Assembly (NCBI GenBank): GCA_945643635.1
Contig: CALZFC010000043.1
Span: 1,071,501-1,135,500, forward strand
Origin: Allodiplogaster sudhausi
Taxonomy: Eukaryota > Nematoda > Chromadorea > Rhabditida > Diplogasteridae
Length of the DNA: 64,000 bases
Reading direction: 5' to 3'
The notes beneath the pieces are model-generated. The model was not told where the DNA came from. It ran no database searches and was given only the letters and a program-made list of their open reading frames with translations. Within the stretch, counting starts at the first letter, position 1. Each line of letters starts with the position of its first letter. The position numbers and the translations under genes were made by a program. Positions 40,274 to 52,744 of the stretch are shown here, in pieces.

Positions 40274-40955
40274 AGAGAGAGGGAGAGAGAGGAAGATGAG
40301 GGGGAGGGAGTAGAGCGAGAGAGACTGGGTGAGAACAAATGACCGATAAAGCGAGCGTACCTGTAATCGTCGGTATCGTCGCGTTTAAAAGCGGCCGATG
40401 ACTTCGGTCCCGGTGGACGTTTCCTGCGACGACGGCAGCGAGACTTGCTGAGTCTGGAGAGAGAGAAGAGAGAGAGTAGGTAGGAGAGATTATAGAGAGC
40501 GGAGAGATGAGAGAGTAATGGAGAAGAGAGTAGGGAAGAGAGGGTGGTGAGAGAAGAGAGAGAAGGACAGAAGCGAGAGAGTAGAGAGAGCAGGAATGAA
40601 GAGAGAGTGAATGAACGAAGAGAAAAGCACCAGCTCATCCCGTCACAAGCAATCTGGCAGAACCCTCACCCACATCATGGATGCCCTTGCTCTCTCTTTC
40701 AGCAAAGAGTGAGAGATAGAGAGAGAGAGATAGAGAGAGAGTGAGCGAGGGAGAGATTGATAGAGAAAATGAGTGAGCAAGAGAGAGATAGAGAGAGAGT
40801 GAGTGAGAGAGAGAGTGAGTGAGAGAGAGAGAGACTAGTAGAGAACGTAAATAGGTATCCGCTCTAGCTGGCAGCTTGCCAATGGACCTGCGCAGTTCTC
40901 TGCTCTCGCTGCAATTCATCTCCTCTCCACGTATTCCCATTCTTCTTGTCTGCAT
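28313..40955 (-). CDS. RAPGEF4: EPAC-type Rap guanine nucleotide exchange factor (RAPGEF4-like)
   Basis: This is a cAMP-gated exchange factor for Rap GTPases with the full EPAC2 order of domains. N-terminal exons are at 40888-40955 and 40361-40447. CNBD-A is at 40103-40233, 36219-36301 and about 35,880-36,067. The DEP domain is near 33,440-33,740 ([17 protein letters not shown]). CNBD-B is near 31,890-32,600 ([19 protein letters not shown], then [18 protein letters not shown]). The REM domain follows ([20 protein letters not shown]), then an RA-like region, then the CDC25/RasGEF domain at 28.6-29.9 kb ([50 protein letters not shown]). The protein ends [11 protein letters not shown], like human EPAC2. 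CNBD-B is intact; the phosphate cassette of CNBD-A is degenerate. One intron (36302-40102, about 3.8 kb) holds two large palindromes. The exact start is uncertain. Confidence 0.93.
33060..33200. repeat. CT-rich duplication in an EPAC intron
   Basis: A roughly 52 bp unit containing TTTCTCGCTCATCTCTC is tandemly duplicated. In the EPAC transcript this tract reads GA, opposite to most intronic tracts. Confidence 0.7.
36935..37010 (+). repeat. tRNA-like SINE head, left palindrome arm
   Basis: An A-box-like GGCGCAGTGGGATGC and a perfect B-box GGTTCGAACCCC are spaced about as in a tRNA gene. No clean cloverleaf with a proper acceptor stem or CCA-side pairing was drawn, so a tRNA-derived SINE is more likely than a working tRNA. 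Confidence 0.65.
37785..37860 (-). repeat. tRNA-like SINE head, right palindrome arm
   Basis: Inverted copy of the block at 36935-37010, with the same A-box-like and B-box sequences on the minus strand. The two pol III-type promoters point toward each other. Confidence 0.65.
38418..39474. mobile_element. TA-flanked palindromic transposon-like element
   Basis: The ends are CAGTCCCGCCCAGGATC and its inverse (GATCCTGGGCGGGACTG), each flanked by TA, as for Tc1/mariner-type insertions. The inverted arms run about 38418-38800 and 39030-39474. They include GACGCGTC-rich ends, an ATGGTACATTAGG block and GATTCGCCTTACGATTC, and have moderate divergence and indels. The centre is about 230 bp. No transposase frame is present, so this is a non-autonomous foldback or MITE. 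It lies about 360 bp from the first palindrome, in the same EPAC intron. Confidence 0.75.
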
Positions 40956-41207
40956 TCTTTCTCTCCTCGATTTTAGTTAACTGCTCTCGTTCTTCTTCTT
41001 TTTTATTTGTTCTATTATATCTTTCAGTGACAAAATAATAATAAATGGAGAAAGGGAGCTAACCGGAAGTGAAAGCAGAAGAGCATCGCACGCCGTTGAT
41101 TCGCGTGGCGCGCGTGACTGAGAAGGCGAATCTAACACAATCGAGGACGGTACTCCGAACAACCTCGTTCTCCTATTAAACAAGGCATTTCATTTACGAC
41201 TAGTCAC

Positions 41208-41253
<46 letters not shown>

Positions 41254-41271
41254 ATGAGAAGAGAGAGAGAG

Positions 41272-41305
<34 letters not shown>

Positions 41306-42392
41306 CACAGAGAGGAAGAGGAAGAGACATAGAAGGAGAGAGAGAGATAGGCACAGGAGGAAGAGGAAGAGACATAGAAGGAGATGGAGAAAGAGTTTTA
41401 AAAAATAGAGAGAGGGAGAGAGAGGAAGTGAGAGAAAGAAGTAGAGAGGGGAAAGAAAGAAGGAGGGAAAGAAAGATATTTACAGAGATGGAGATGGAGA
41501 GACAGAGTGGGAGAGTGAGAAAGGTAGAGTGGAAAACTGAAGGATAATGAAGTTATGAGAGAAAATGGCAGGCATGGAACAAGACTTCCATAAACAATGA
41601 CGGATAAGAAGTTTCTATTGCAGAACAAATAGACGTTTCACATATTCATGCCCATGCATTGACTGTGTAAATATGTACAAATTAAGACGTATTTCTTTGT
41701 GCGCAAAGAAATGAGTGAAAAGCGTAAGAAAAAAGAAACTTCGCAAGAAATGAGAGATTGAATGAATGAGAATAGGAGGAAAATAATTAAATGTATCAAA
41801 CAAAGCGGAGGGAATTGTCTTACAATAATGAGCGAAGAAGAGGGTTCAAATTGCCACGGGCAATGAAGATTTCACTATTTATAACCGATAGAGTAGTAAA
41901 TGAACGGAATTCTGAGAGGGAGAAGAGGAGAGCTTACGATGATCAATAAGCAGTAGTCTCCTCCTTGCGCTCTTCACTCATCTTCACTTCTGGATGTCTC
42001 ACACTTGCATTCGTTCCTCTCTTTCTCTCATTACCTCTCTCTCTCTCTCTCCACTCCCTCTCTCGTACTCTTTCACTACCTTCCATGTCTCATTTCCTCT
42101 CTCATCTCTCATGTCCACGCTCTTTCTTATATATCGTCTACATTTAAGCTAATATGACGGCGCAAGCTTAAAAAAAAAAACGCCGAGTTTTTTTGTTGCT
42201 TTTCAACCCGTTATAAAAGTACAAATGTGCACAACGGGTCAAAAGGACGACACACTCAGATTATGACTTTAAAGATCTAGCGGTCAGTACTCTTTCGCAT
42301 TCGTTCTTCCATTGCTTTCCAAGTTCTCTTTCTTTAACGCCATTTTTACTATATAATTTTATATTTTTTCCACAGGTATTTTCATGGGAGCA

Positions 42393-42431
<39 letters not shown>

Positions 42432-42560
42432 CTCTCTCTCTTTCTCTCTCTTTTTTCTCTCTCTCCATTTCTCTCTCACATTTTCTCTCACTTTCTCTGT
42501 CTCTCTCTCTCTTTCTCTCTCTCTCTTTCTCTACTTTCTCCTTCTCTTCCTTTTTGTTTC

Positions 42561-42610
<50 letters not shown>

Positions 42611-43786
42611 CTATTCTCCCTTTCTCTCTCTCACTATCATCTTTGCCAGAAACGATATTAGTTGCAAGCAATATCCAAGTTTATTTGAATTCGAATGGGC
42701 GCCATGAATGAATGCGAGCCATTATTAAAAGAGAAAACGAGCTCGCAATCTTTTGGAATATTTGGTGAGTTGAAAGTGAATCGAACAAAAGCCGCGCAGA
42801 AGCTGAGGACAACCCAAGGGCGACTTCAGAATGAGAAAGAAGGGGCGAGAGATCGATAGAAAGAGTAAAAGAGCAATTTCAAGGGGAATTGGATAGAGAA
42901 AGATGGGGAGAGATATAAAGGAGAGAGAGAAGAAGAAAAGATGAGCAAGAGAAGAACGAAATGAAGAAAGAAGCCAATTGGAGGGTGGGGGAAGGAAAGG
43001 CGGTGGCATTCACATTTGCTGCAGAGATTACTTACTACGAATCGTCGGCAATCATATTCCGCATTTCTTGCGAAAGCCCACAAAGAAATGAAATCTTAAA
43101 CTTCCCTCTCCTGAGCAGTATGCCATTAGTGGTGTAGACTCTTAATGAAACAAGAACCAGAAGAAGAATACCGACAATTCTCATATCAATCCGCGTTGGA
43201 GACTTTTGGAACGCAAATTCTCATTAAGCTTCCTTGACTCTCTCCTACTGAATGAGCATCCAAATTTCCATTTCACTTTATTATACATATCTGCCGTTTG
43301 AACGCGCTCGTCTCTTCAAGAGTCCAAGTCCACCTCGTGCGACTGACTCATTGCCAATGTTTCTGATCGAGTGATAAACTTGAAGATGATGTTTGCGCCC
43401 TGGAATTCTTGGTGAAGCATGTCGTTCTTGTGTACATCATACTTCCAAATGAATCCATGCTTCGATATTGCTTAACTTGCTTTTTATTCACAGAACATGC
43501 GATGTGCCACCACAACGCAATTAACCGAATGAATAGCTTGGCAAAGCAATTTAGGAGAAGGTAAAGAATGTATCTCTAAATCGAACAGTTATGTAAAGTA
43601 AATTACGCAAAGAAGCAGAGGAAAGAAGTTAGATAAATTGATGAATGTAAAAAAAAAAGACAAAGCACATGGTGACACCGTAATTGCCTGTTCAAGGGTA
43701 TAAATGAAGAAAAAAGAACTCTACCCGTATTGCCGTTAGTGATCTATTAAAATTAGCGAAAATAATTACTGGCAGGTATAAATATG

Positions 43787-43830
<44 letters not shown>

Positions 43831-44422
43831 ACATGCGAATATTTATGCATATAATGTCTTCTTAAAGGAAACAATAAGAGAAGAAAGCAAATCTAGGCAA
43901 TAAGTTAGTTTTTCAAGACACAAAATAAGCTATCAAAATTGGACGGGAAAGACAACTTGGGGAGGGGGGGGGTGAGCAAAAGCTTCGTTGGTCTAAGGAC
44001 ACACATGCTGCGCGTATATTTATTACTATTCCTTCTCACGAACTCTCATTCTCTCTCTCTCTCTCTCTCTCTCTATCTCGCTCTTTCTCATACTCTCTCT
44101 CATACTTCTCTCTCCTTATATCATAATATCCCTCTCTCATTCTCTCTCTTCTTTCTCATGCTCTCTCGCCCTCTCTAACATAGTATCCCTCACACACTCT
44201 CACCCTCTCTCGTTCTCCCTCTCTTTCTACATTACTAAACTTCTTGCATCCAAACGATTATAAAACATTTCTATACATATGTCACGCACAATTCAAACAT
44301 TCTGAGAGGAGTTTCCAGGCGTCAAAAATGATACACATTAAACACCACTGGAACGTTATTTGCACAAGAACTTCCGCGAAAGAAGTATTGGAGAGAATGA
44401 AGAGAAATGAAGTGAGGTTGAC
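40956..44422. other. Unresolved region between EPAC and the coiled-coil gene
   Basis: Contents seen are (GA)n at 41,205-41,320, CT tracts at 42,030-42,070, 42,390-42,640 and 44,050-44,230, an AT repeat at 43,790-43,826, and a 13 bp inverted repeat around CAACCCGTT at 42,205-42,245. Possible minus-strand exon fragments occur near 41,070-41,170, 41,830-41,900 and 43,040-43,090, with splice-like edges. They join to nothing I recognise. Further 5' exons of EPAC could lie here. Confidence 0.35.
43790..43826. repeat. (AT)n microsatellite
   Basis: About 18 AT dinucleotides in an AT-rich stretch; it is one of the few repeats in the window that is not CT/GA. A shorter AT run is at 46,023-46,041. Confidence 0.9.
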
Positions 44423-44885
44423 TTAATAGTATCCGTGAGTGTCGTGCTGTGTTTGAGAGTGGAAGAAGAGCTGAGAAGGGAGGCCCCCTGCCTCTCCAAC
44501 TCCGTTCTGGCCATTCAACTGCACCCCGTCCAGCTGAGGCGGCTGAAGTTGTCTTTCTTGCTGGCGTTGCATGATCAGATTCTGCTGTCGCAGCAACTCC
44601 TGTAGGAAAAAGAAGTTGCCGGAGTAGTTGGAGTAAGTGTAACTAACCATTTGTCTAGCTTGCAGTGAGTTCAGAGGAGACCCCGTGGTTGAGGATTCAG
44701 AAGGACCCATTTGATGCCGGAATTGAGATGCCACGAAGGATTCCCTCTCAACACAAACAATCCAACTCATTACTCAGTCAAACGAATCTGATCATCAAGC
44801 TCACTTGCTGCGTGAGCGGAGAGGAAACTTCACTATAGGGAGAAACGGGCTGCTGCTGCTGTAATCATGACAAATTCTCTCACTC

Positions 44886-44916
<31 letters not shown>

Positions 44917-46021
44917 CCCTCTCTCTCTCTCTCCTTTCTCTCTCTCCCCTCTCTCTCTCTCTCTTTCGTTGTCTCCCTCGCTGTCTCTCTCAATCTCATT
45001 CTCTCCCTCTCTTAATTTCGCTATACCCTTAAAATATTTTATCTTACTAACATGCAAGCCATTTCCACTCAGCTGATAGGGTGCATGAGAGATAGACGAA
45101 GTAGTTTGTTGTAAACTGAAAAGAAGGAACCAAAGACTTTCCCAAAGAAACCAGCTCAAAGTAGCAAACGAACACGAACTGTCCAGAGCTGGCAACTCGC
45201 ATAAGAGGGGCAGATGAAGGGGAGGAAGCGAGAGGAGAAGCAGCCAGGGGGGAGTGGGGCACTGTCCGGTACGGGGGAGTCAGAGGCTTTTGCGGACTCT
45301 GCAGTGGCAACCTATTCCGAGATAGAACATCGGAACTATGTAAGATATATAATAAGTATTCAGAACTGACAGCATGATGATATTGCTGTGGTAGTTGTTG
45401 TTGTACGGGAGAGTAGCCTAATCTCAGGCTGGAAGCGAATGGGACAGAAGGGGCATGCGCCTGCTGGGCCATGGTCATCTCTTGCTGCATCCTTCTTATG
45501 TCTTCCTCTCTGGCCATTCTCTTTCTTTCTTCTTCCTCCCTTATTCTCATTTCTTCCTCTTGTCTCCTCATCCCGTCCTCTCTTTGCCGTTGGTGCTCTT
45601 TCTCTGCTTTTATTTTCTCACTTTCCAGTCTTCTCCTCCTCTCTTCCTCTTCTCTATGTCTTCTTTGAATCTCGTCCATCTGTCTTTGCCTCTCTTTCAT
45701 CATCTCTTCATTAAGTCGTTTCTGCTCCGCAGCCAACAGAGCCCTGCGAGTGTTCTGAAAATCATAAGTTGAAGGGCCGTTCCGCAAATTAGTATACATA
45801 TTTGAACAAATTGTCCACCTCTAAAATCTTTCTCTCGTTTTAGCACGCGCTCAATGTACTTTCTTCCATCGGAGAATGTAGAGAAGGAATGGAAAGAAGA
45901 GAGAATAACAAGGGTCAAAATTTGCTAATGATCGACACACATATTCCCTGGAGCTATTCCTTGAAGAGCTGAAGATACGGACAGAGAGAGAGAGAGAGAG
46001 ACAGAGACAGAGAGGGGGAAA

Positions 46022-46063
<42 letters not shown>

Positions 46064-46627
46064 AAGGGAGCCAAAAAGGCGTCTTGCCTGCTCCTCTCGC
46101 TCCCTGGCTGCAGCCCTAGCAGCAGCGAGTTGCAGTTGTCGTTCTTTCTCTGCAGCCGAAGTTTCTCTCTCCGCTTCGACCGCCTCATCCTGCAATTAAA
46201 GGAGCCATGCACTGAATACATTAGGATCATTTTGAGCACGCGCCCTCAAATATTCGGCCCTTCTTCTGGTTAGAGAGCTTTGAAATAAGAGGGTGGCTAA
46301 CGGCTAAAGTAAAAAAAATATTGGCCGAGCAATATTTTGCGTTTTTAATTTGTAACAAGTACATACGAATTATACAAACGTTCTAGAAATACGTTTTAAA
46401 CAGACGCGAATAGATTCACGTTCATAAAAACGATATGTTAATTATCAAGTGAACATAAGGTGGACAAGAACATCAGTAATGGCTCCGTCACACCACACAC
46501 CGCAAACTTCGAGCATCACCACAGCATTCCATCAAGCTAACCTGTAGCGTGTAGGGAGCGAGAGAGAGACAGAGAGAGACAAAGAGAGAGAGAGCGCGGG
46601 CGAGAGAGAGGCAGAGAGAGCGAGAAC

Positions 46628-46674
<47 letters not shown>

Positions 46675-46681
46675 AGCGGGC

Positions 46682-46714
<33 letters not shown>

Positions 46715-46942
46715 GAGAGAGAGTAATAACCTTGATCTGCCGGTTTCGAAATGAAAGTGATGAAGATATGGGAGAGAGATGGTCATGGCGATGAGAGGGG
46801 GCGACATCCAAGTAGTCGTCTTCCTCTCTCTCGGCCACTTCGTCATCCGCCATCAGGGAAGACAACGCTCTCTCTTCTTCCTGTTCACTCCACCCATTCA
46901 ATCCACTACTACGTCACTGTGATATAGAGGGAGAGCAAGAGA

Positions 46943-46973
<31 letters not shown>

Positions 46974-47978
46974 GGGGAGAGAGAGAGTGAAGACCTCTTT
47001 CAACTGAAGGCGCAACTTCTCTGCTTCCGCCGCACGCTCTTCTCTCTCCTAAATACGCACAATGGATGCACAAAGGAAAACGAATCACTGGAGGATACGG
47101 TAGAATAGTAAGTAACAATGCAGTAAGACACAGTGAAGAAAGCATGTTAGAGTGAGACTTGCCTTGTTCAGTCGGAACTCTTCCTCTTTCCTTCGCTTCT
47201 CCTCCTCTATACGCACTCTCTCTGCCTCCTCTCGTGCTTTCCTTTCCGCTTCTTCCCTCTTCAGTTGTTCTTTCCTCGCCCTTTCTTCCTCTACTTTCTT
47301 AATCCTTTCCATTTCCTTTCTACTCTTCTCTTCTTCTTGCATCCTCCTCTTGTCTTCAGCTGCTTTTCTCTTTGTTTCTTCCTTCTCCTCTTTCTCTCTC
47401 TGCCGTGCTTCTTCCTTTTCCTCTTTCTCTCTCTGCCGTGCTTCTTCCTTCTCCGCTCTCCGTTTCTCCTTCTGCAATTTCCTCTCTCTCATTTCCAATC
47501 TGGTATTCCTTTCCTATTGACAACGAACCTCGGCAAGCTTCTTTTCCGTCTCTTCTATTTTCTCTTGCATTACGCGTACCGCAAGCTCACGTTTTTGCTA
47601 AACCAGTAGGAAACAATTAAGACGCGGAGAAAGTAAGAACATAAAAAAGAAGGAGAATCTGACCAGTTCATCGCGTTCCTTCCTCCGATCCTCTTCCATC
47701 TTTTTCATTTTGTCTTGCTACAAATGAGGAGATTACAGGAGAGCGACAGAGAAAATGAAAAGTGAAAGAAGGCTAACCATCTGGAGCTGCACGAGCTGTT
47801 GAATCTGAGCGCCCAGCAAAGCCGCATTCAGCTTCTGAAGGGAACCTCCGCTTAGTCATTCACTCTACCCCCCAAACACCTCCACCAATTAAGAGGGAAG
47901 GAGGGGCACAGAGGGACGCTTCTAGTTACTTCTAGACACTCTCTACCTAGTGATCTCCACAAGCCCTGCTTCATTCAT
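44423..47978 (-). CDS. Charged coiled-coil protein, Q/P-rich C-terminus (unidentified)
   Basis: Exons chain in frame from ATG 47978 ([10 protein letters not shown], then [20 protein letters not shown]). A long Glu/Arg/Lys helical region follows: [43 protein letters not shown]; an acidic [15 protein letters not shown] piece; [35 protein letters not shown]. It then passes through a Pro/Ser segment ([19 protein letters not shown]) to a Gln-rich end, [19 protein letters not shown], finishing DTHGYY. The composition recalls GIGYF or MAP7-like coiled coils, but no diagnostic domain (such as GYF) is present, so no name is given. A 36 bp unit encoding [11 protein letters not shown] is tandemly duplicated. 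An R1 repeat sits in one intron. The splice at about 46,905 was not resolved. Confidence 0.7.
46212..46460 (-). repeat. Interspersed repeat family R1, copy 2
   Basis: Inverted relative of 4690-4900. On the minus strand it shares GTTAGCCACCCTC, AGAAGGGCC, ATATTTGAGGGCG and a TTCTAGAA-containing block. It lies in an intron of the coiled-coil gene. Confidence 0.65.
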
Positions 47979-48464
47979 GCAAACCACAACTGCGGTTGGG
48001 GAGACAAATCTACACTTTATCAGAGATCTTAAGATGTTACAGACAGACCGAAGAGATCTCACACGGATGGGACAAGCGAAAACGACTACGGTATCAGAAA
48101 GATGTCATTGTGGACAAGAAGGGGAATGCATTCACAGAATGGCTGAGGCGAATTCATGAAAACTCCAGAGGGTTGAGGAGGTATGAAAATGAGTTGTGAA
48201 GAGAAGCAACTGAGTATCGAGGAAGCAGATCAAGTGGATTCATAAGGAGCAAGGATTCACCTGAGCACATCAAATAAACGAAACAGAACAATATTCGGGA
48301 GCTGAAAGAGAATCTGGAAATATTCTCCGTCTGGGGGATAGCAAACTAAAATAATCAAAGCGATTGCAATAAATAAACTATCAGTTCAATAAGTCGAAGT
48401 GGTATAAAAGAAGGAAAAATACAGTGAGAAGTAACAAAGAAAATACTATATCGGAAGGGCGTTT
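47979..48464. other. Intergenic, no supported gene
   Basis: This separates the 3' end of ubinuclein from the start of the coiled-coil gene, both on the minus strand. A plus-strand open frame at 47,996-48,199 exists, but it has no splice or family support. Confidence 0.4.
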
Positions 48465-51400
48465 CTAGGGCTTAACCCTGAGCTTTTGAGAAGATTTAGA
48501 AACACCCTCATATTTCACCTGAATGTCTGCAGAGGAAGCAGTTGAAGCGGATGGAAGGAGGTTGTAAAGACCAGGGAGACCAGAAGTCGAGGGCACTGAA
48601 GTTGCTGGGAGGTTAGACTTCGAAGGAACTGTCACCGACGAAGAGGAGGGCTTCTGAAGAGTAGCAAGAATTAGAGAAAAGAGGATGGAGAGAGGGGAGT
48701 AACCAATTGGACAGAAGTCGCGGCCTTGCTTGTGGAGGACTCGCCCTTCGAAGAAGCAACGATGGCAGTTGCCTTTGAAGAGGAGGGAGCAGACGGGGCG
48801 CTCTTCGTTGAAACTGGAACTGCCGGCGGTTGCTTTGCCAGTCTTCAAACAAGTGGTTTGCCCCTTGCTCAGTAAGCATACATTTCATATTCGAGCAAAA
48901 CATGTGTCGCTTTAGAGGTTAGTAAGAAACCCTTTGGTAACATCGGCAGAAGCGTCTCCAACCATGGCCAAGTTGTACCAGGGAAGTTGGCGAAGACCGT
49001 CCACTCCAGGCACGATGCTTGTCACTTCTCGAATCAGCTTGCTGAAAAACAATCAACAGTTAAAGAGTGCTTTAGCGAACTACTTTAGTTAGCATCTAAA
49101 TGTCTAGCAGAGCAACGTATACTCAACACGAATACCTTAGTGAAATGGAGCCACGGAAGCATGGATGTACAAGATCCTCAATGAAGACATAAACATGGCT
49201 CAACTTCGATGCGAGCAGCTTGAATCCAAAGGAAACGATTTGTAGAAGGTACGCCCTGAAAAGCATGCCATTTATCCAGGCGTCTAACAACAAGAATAAG
49301 AAGCCTTCAGTAAAAAGCAAATAGAATCTTCCATTGCCCACCTCGCCGTCTCGGTCCACTGGAATGTCTTACGTTCTCCCTGTTCTGGCTTATTCATTTT
49401 GAGAGCTTCGTCGATGGCTTAAAATGAGATGATTATTGCAAAAAAAGAAAAGAGAACAACGAACCTTGCTGTAGAGCTCGGACAAGGAAGCTAATCTGAG
49501 TCTTCGCTTCCTCCACTACTTTCTTCATCTCTTCCCGCAACTTGATCTTGTCTTCCGCCATTTTGACAAAAGCAGAAGTGGACGAGATTGGGTTCTTCAG
49601 CATGGATGAAGTAGTCGGCTGTGGCTGAGAAGTCGCCATGGAGGATGATGCAGGGGGAGGGGGCGGAGCCAATGATTTCTTCGGCTGTGGCTGAGAAGTC
49701 GCCATGGAGGATGGTGCAGGTGGAGGGGGCGGACCCAATGATTTCTTCCCATTTACTGCTGTCTGCGCAATCGCTTGCTGCTTTGCTGTCGTTTGCTGGT
49801 GCCTGGCCAGTATTTTATTTCAGGAAAATTGGCTCAAAAGAATCGATTAAGATGAATGAATATCCAAAACACATAATGGACTGAACTCACAGTTTCTCAG
49901 CACTTGAGATGAACTGCTCGAACGATATTTGAACGTTGCCGTTGGAAGCGACGAGCTGGGCGATTTGCTGAACCGAGATGCCTTGTTTCTTCAGCATTTC
50001 GATGATCGACGTCGCTTGCTAAAACGGCAAAGGAAATGAGGAAATTACATTCTCTAAAAGAAAACTGACATCTAATTGAGGCTGGGACCAGTTGAGAGCA
50101 GAAGAGGGAGATGCAGACGGGGCTGCGGCGGGCGCCTTCTCTGCCGCTCTCTCGGTATTCTTTTGTTGGGCTTCCTTCAACATAAATTTGGTATATAATT
50201 AAGAACAAGATATTCGTTGACATCTTTTTGACTATAAAAAAGGCTGAAGCGGCCAACAAGAATAATGGCAATATGAGTACGAATAGAAGGGCCATTAAGA
50301 TTCCATTGACTCCGCAGAGAAACCTCTCGAATGGCCTTGATTCGCAGAAGCAGAGCGGCCTTCTGGATGCCCAGAAGATTGGCGAGTGACTCCAGGATGG
50401 CATGTCGCTGTGACTTGGCCATTCCCTGGTTGCTGCACTCCTCTTCTATTCTACAAGAACACTACAAGTCCCTTCTGTCTTCTCATCTGTTAAATGAACA
50501 CTGCTTCCTCTGTTGTTTCAAGAATAAGACAAGAAAGAGAAACTGGCCTAACAACATGTTCTATGAAACACCGGTCGACCTTCTTCTTCAGCATGTTCGT
50601 TCTCTTCGCTTCGGTTACAATACTTTCGAAGTTTCGAACCATCAAAAGCAACTTTTGACTGGCTGGCACGGCTGGCTTCTTCGGCTACAAGATCATCGCT
50701 GTTCCAAGCAGCAACAATAATTGCCAGATGTACTTACCGCAACAGCAGAAGTAGAGGATGATGGCAATGGTTGTTGTGTGCTTACAAGGGAAAGACTTTC
50801 CTTGGCGGGAGACTGGACAGGCTTATCCCCTGTGGAGTTGTGCACGGCAGCCGTTGTCTTAGCTGTGGTGGCAGAGGGAGATTCGGCATTCCCGGAAGTG
50901 TTGTTATCTGCATTCTCAACTATCTGAACATCATCGTCCGAAGCTTCGCTTGGACTCGCCGCAGATGTTAACGGCCCATCAGATGATGCAGCAGACTTGA
51001 CATGCCTTAAGTATTTCAGTGCGAGAGAGTTACGAACCGTTCGACTTAACAATGGAGTAAATTGCGTCAGATATTAACTGTACCCAGATTCGGAGTTAGT
51101 CTTCATTTTCTTAGGCAGAGTTGGTGGGGCGCCAAGGAGACGTCGCTTGGGTTGATTGGTCTTGGCTGTGGTCTGGGGATCAGAGAGAGACAGAACAGGA
51201 GGAGGCATGGCTCGCTTGGTTGGAGGGGCACCCGAAAGGCGCTGTCTCTCCTTAAAAAGCAAGCAATACAAAAACACAACACAAGCGACATCAACAAATA
51301 TAGTTAACATGAACGAGCAGAGCAAATGAAGAACTACCTCAGTTGGCTTCTTTTGCTTCTGTTTCTTCTCAGATTCCTTGTCCTTTTCCACAGCTGACTC

Positions 51401-52162
51401 ATCTCCAGAAGAAGACGAAGACGAGATTCTCGCTTTTCGCTAAAACAGAATAACCCATCAGGAAATGATAAGTACTTGTCATAAAAATACCTTTTTCTCG
51501 TTTTCAATAGGAGCATTCGTTTTCTTGCCGTTCGCTTCATCCACTTCCGACTCATCCGAAATATCCTCCTCGTCTTCTTCTTTGGATCGAAACTCAAGCT
51601 TGCCTTTATTGACATAGAACCCACCCTTCAGCGTGTCCATTGTCGAGGGAATCAACTCATCGTACTGAAAAAAAGGAATATGAGGCTCCTTTACTTATAA
51701 AGCATAACTGAAAGAAGGCGAAAACTAACCGCTTCCGAGTCATCTATGAACTTATCTTCCAAATCGTAGCCCATTCCTTTATTCATAAAGTCGTCTTCGT
51801 TAAAGATTTTTTTCTTCTTCTTTCCCTTTTTACTATACGCGGTGCCCTACAAAAGACAATTTTAATTGCAAACAATAATTCAAGAAGACGTACATATTTC
51901 TCCTCAAGCCTCCGGACCATCTCGCGGGCTTCTTTATCATGGAAACGCTCATCCTCTCCACTCGACTCATCATCGAACTGGAACATAGGAGCTATCCTCC
52001 ACTGATAATTCATAACCCAATTACCAATTTCGGCCGAATATCACTCTCGTAATCGAAGGTCGTGTATTTCTTGCTCGTCGGCTTAACCAAGTCAAGCGTA
52101 ACTATTGCGTACTGCTCCTTTATTTTATGTTTCTTCTTGCCTCCGCCGAGATTCAATGTCAT
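48465..52162 (-). CDS. UBN1: Ubinuclein (HIRA histone chaperone complex subunit)
   Basis: Ubinuclein partners HIRA in replication-independent H3.3 deposition. The start at 52162 opens MTLNLGGGKKKHKIKEQYAI. The HRD domain is clear: EAREMVRRLEEKY, then NKGMGYDLEDKFIDDSEAYD, then a GGFYVNKGKLEFR block (about 51,580-51,960). Charged and Ser-rich linkers follow. Then comes a domain resembling UBN_AB, with HAILESLANLLGIQKAALLL near 50,380, KIKLREEMKKVVEEAKTQIS near 49,530 and RKTFQWTETA near 49,350. The Ser/Pro-rich tail ends KSSQKLRVKP at 48465. A PPPPP-MATSQPQP segment (49,620-49,745) is a recent tandem duplication. The acceptor TTCTCAG directly abuts the ATG, so the mRNA may be trans-spliced or a short upstream exon may exist. 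The HRD assignment is secure; the middle exons are approximate. Confidence 0.88.
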
Positions 52163-52172
52163 CTGAGAATTG
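52163..52172 (-). promoter_or_regulatory. Acceptor abutting the ubinuclein ATG (candidate trans-splice site)
   Basis: On the minus strand CAATTCTCAG is followed immediately by ATGACATTG. No upstream coding exon was seen. Confidence 0.4.
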
Positions 52173-52744
52173 AAAAACACTTAATGGAAATGCGAAAAAC
52201 CAAGATAAAAGGTTAGCAACATGTCACAGTTGGTAGCACAGTCAGGCCCGAAATACTCGAAATAAAGACAGAATACACGGAGCGACAAATATTTGGTAAA
52301 GCTATAGCATAATTGCTTTGTGAGCAAAGCTGGTCTGGTCCCCGAATTTTATTGCAATATGAACTACACACTTTTAGTATTTCGTAAAACACTACAAGAA
52401 AAATGTTTCTGAAATTCTGTGCGAACTGTATAGATTAGAATTATTATAAATTTAAAGTAGAATCGATAAATATAACTTAACAATAATGAAAATTTTTTGG
52501 AATCCCAGCCTTATTGGGAATGTGTTGTGTGCACCTCAGATTACGGTGTTTGCAGCCAATTGCAGGATGCTTTTTGATATAGTAGCACCTGTCACAATGT
52601 GCACGCAGATTACACATGCTAGTGTTAGCAAAAGCTTTGCTGTGTAAATATTTTTCTCATTTGCCCCAAGCGAGTTAGCTTTTGTGATTTTTTTCCGCGT
52701 TTTCCGCCGAGTTTGTGCTCCTTCTACGCATTGTGGTTCTAGTG

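Noticed and set aside
47996..48199. Plus-strand frame MGRQIYTLSEILRC...
   Set aside because: Isolated between two minus-strand genes, with no splice partners and no recognised family.
52010..52035. A 23 bp micro-intron in ubinuclein
   Set aside because: Using the next acceptor (TGTTCCAG) gives a 47 bp intron of normal size in the same frame.
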